From: a virus
DNA: 55,726 bases
IMG/VR virus record: IMGVR_UViG_3300017938_000011
Location: 1-55,726 of that record
Strand: one strand, 5' to 3'
Part shown: positions 54,790 through 55,726 of the stretch, piece by piece
Numbering within the stretch: position 1 is the stretch's first letter
Layout: each line of letters begins with the position of its first letter
Notes under the pieces: generated by a model
Told to the model about the DNA's origin: nothing
Seen by the model: only the letters and a program-made list of their open reading frames with translations
Databases searched by the model: none
Position numbers and translations under genes: made by a program

Positions 54790-55726
54790 CTATGGTGCCG
54801 TCAGCACCAAGACCCAGTCCGGGTCGCCGTTGGCGTTGTTGGATGTCGGAACAAAGTTATGCGTGCCGGTATTGGAAAACGGCGAACCAGAGATGGCCGT
54901 AAATGCTCCGTTAGTCGGGTCGAGCCATCGTGCCGTCACGCTGCCAGCAAAGTGTGACATGGCAACCGTGAGCGTGCCTGTCTGACCATAGATGAAATAC
55001 GCGAGGGCCAGCGTACCATCCGGCGTCGCCGACACCGTGATGTAGTTGGTTGCTGCGAAGCCAGTGGCAGCAGTCGGGTTTGAACCATAACCAGCAGTGC
55101 CTACGGTGTGGGCGTTATCTGGAACTAGGTTCTGCCACGCGATAGTGGAAAGGAAATTTCTTTGTACGGTAAGATCCGCGACGCCCGGCGTCGCCATGTT
55201 GTTCTTCCATCGCGGCGACGTGTTGTTGTAACCAGTCACCTGAATGTTAGAACCGACGTTGACCTCAAATCCGGTACTGAGAAAGCCATTACCGTATTGC
55301 TGCCCGAATACCCCAGAGCACAGCGTCCACCATGCCTGCTGCCGCAGATTCAGACGGTTGCCGGGGTTGCCGACGTTGTTCTCATATTCGTAATTGGCTT
55401 CAAGCATCGTTGACGGGCACGGCGTCGGCGTCTTATTGGTGCCGGTCACGCCGGCGAACGCGGCTGGCGACTGCAAATAAGACACGAGCGAATACCAAAA
55501 GGTCACATAGTAGGAATAATTGCCCGTCCAGTTGACGTAAGACCTGAAGTTCGCATCGTCGAGCGCGGTACTGTCTGATGGAGTATAATTCATCTCCATC
55601 GTGATCAGCGTGCCAGCAGGAGCAGTTTCCTGGACGCCTAACATCATGGCGGCGACCTGCGCGTCGAAAGAGCCGCCGTAGTCGTTGCCGAACTGATAGG
55701 CGACGTGCTTGTAGCTCTTGTAGCGG
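54790..55726 (-). CDS. DUF4038-like glycoside hydrolase, C-terminal part
   Basis: The frame is open to the right edge, so only the last 312 residues or so are seen. AGTLITMEMNYTPSDSTALD belongs to the TIM-barrel part; then QQAWWTLCSGVFGQQYGNGF. The end DGTLALAYFIYGQTGTLTVA, GSVTARWLDPTNGAFTAISG, GDPDWVLVLTAP resembles the C-terminal beta domain of DUF4038/collagen-binding-type hydrolases (GH140-like). A virion-linked depolymerase for host surface glycans is plausible. The catalytic centre cannot be fully read. Confidence 0.7.
   Translation of the reverse strand, partial: RYKSYKHVAYQFGNDYGGSFDAQVAAMMLGVQETAPAGTLITMEMNYTPSDSTALDDANFRSYVNWTGNYSYYVTFWYSLVSYLQSPAAFAGVTGTNKTPTPCPSTMLEANYEYENNVGNPGNRLNLRQQAWWTLCSGVFGQQYGNGFLSTGFEVNVGSNIQVTGYNNTSPRWKNNMATPGVADLTVQRNFLSTIAWQNLVPDNAHTVGTAGYGSNPTAATGFAATNYITVSATPDGTLALAYFIYGQTGTLTVAMSHFAGSVTARWLDPTNGAFTAISGSPFSNTGTHNFVPTSNNANGDPDWVLVLTAP

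Overview
This window looks like most of the genome of a contractile-tailed (myovirus-type) bacteriophage. The host is probably an alphaproteobacterium of the Rhizobiales/Bradyrhizobium kind; that is inferred from GC-rich codon use and from small conserved proteins typical of such phages, and nothing in the window proves it. I see no bacterial housekeeping genes, no integrase, no tRNA, no rRNA and no CRISPR array. Virion genes on the minus strand run off both edges: terminase and a partial gene lead out at the left, and tail/fibre genes enter at the right. Portal, protease and capsid genes are not seen. A circular or permuted genome with the head genes between position 1 and position 55726 fits this order best.

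Layout: (1) 1-5.4 kb, minus strand: packaging module (putative small-subunit-like protein, small genes, terminase large subunit). (2) 6.2-8.3 kb, plus strand: small accessory genes. (3) 8.5-17.2 kb, minus strand: DNA metabolism (ParB-methyltransferase fusion, RNase H, PD-(D/E)XK-like nuclease, MT-A70 methyltransferase, RusA-like resolvase) and a small HTH regulator next to a divergent control region. (4) 17.3-21.9 kb, plus strand: early operon with RecE-like exonuclease, RecT annealase and small genes. (5) 22-26.8 kb, minus strand: lysis and envelope genes (holin candidates, lipase, RlpA-like protein, GH25 endolysin, an outer-membrane beta-barrel). (6) 26.8-44.6 kb, minus strand: tail and baseplate, with sheath, tube, chaperones, tape measure carrying a lytic transglycosylase domain, plug, hub, spike, J-like wedge and tail fibres. 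(7) 44.6-55.7 kb, minus strand: unusual virion-type genes, including a 1073-residue proline-rich repeat protein, a TPR glycosyltransferase, several secreted-type or beta-helix proteins, and the end of a DUF4038-like glycoside hydrolase.

The most striking feature is a family of five related mobile elements packed into the first 12.5 kb. All have ends starting (C/T)ATG(C/T)TTATC(C/G)GGTT in inverted orientation. One (E, 10.3-12.4 kb) carries an ISXO2-like/IS1595-family transposase plus three passenger genes. Four (A-D, 339-740 bp) have no transposase and carry only compact cargo genes. C has a perfect 8-bp target duplication and D a 7/8 one; removing either element together with one target copy restores an open reading frame. 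A and E also lie inside small genes. In B, C and D the element end supplies the start codon and first residues (Met-Leu-Thr) of the cargo. I read these as transposon-borne gene cassettes, probably mobilised in trans by an IS1595-type transposase, shuttling small phage genes.

Two probable recoding sites stand out. The end of the terminase large subunit is out of frame across CTT TGA C, the same heptamer as the release-factor-2 frameshift site. A run of eight T in the tail chaperone gene just before the tape measure offers a classical T TTT TTT -1 slip.
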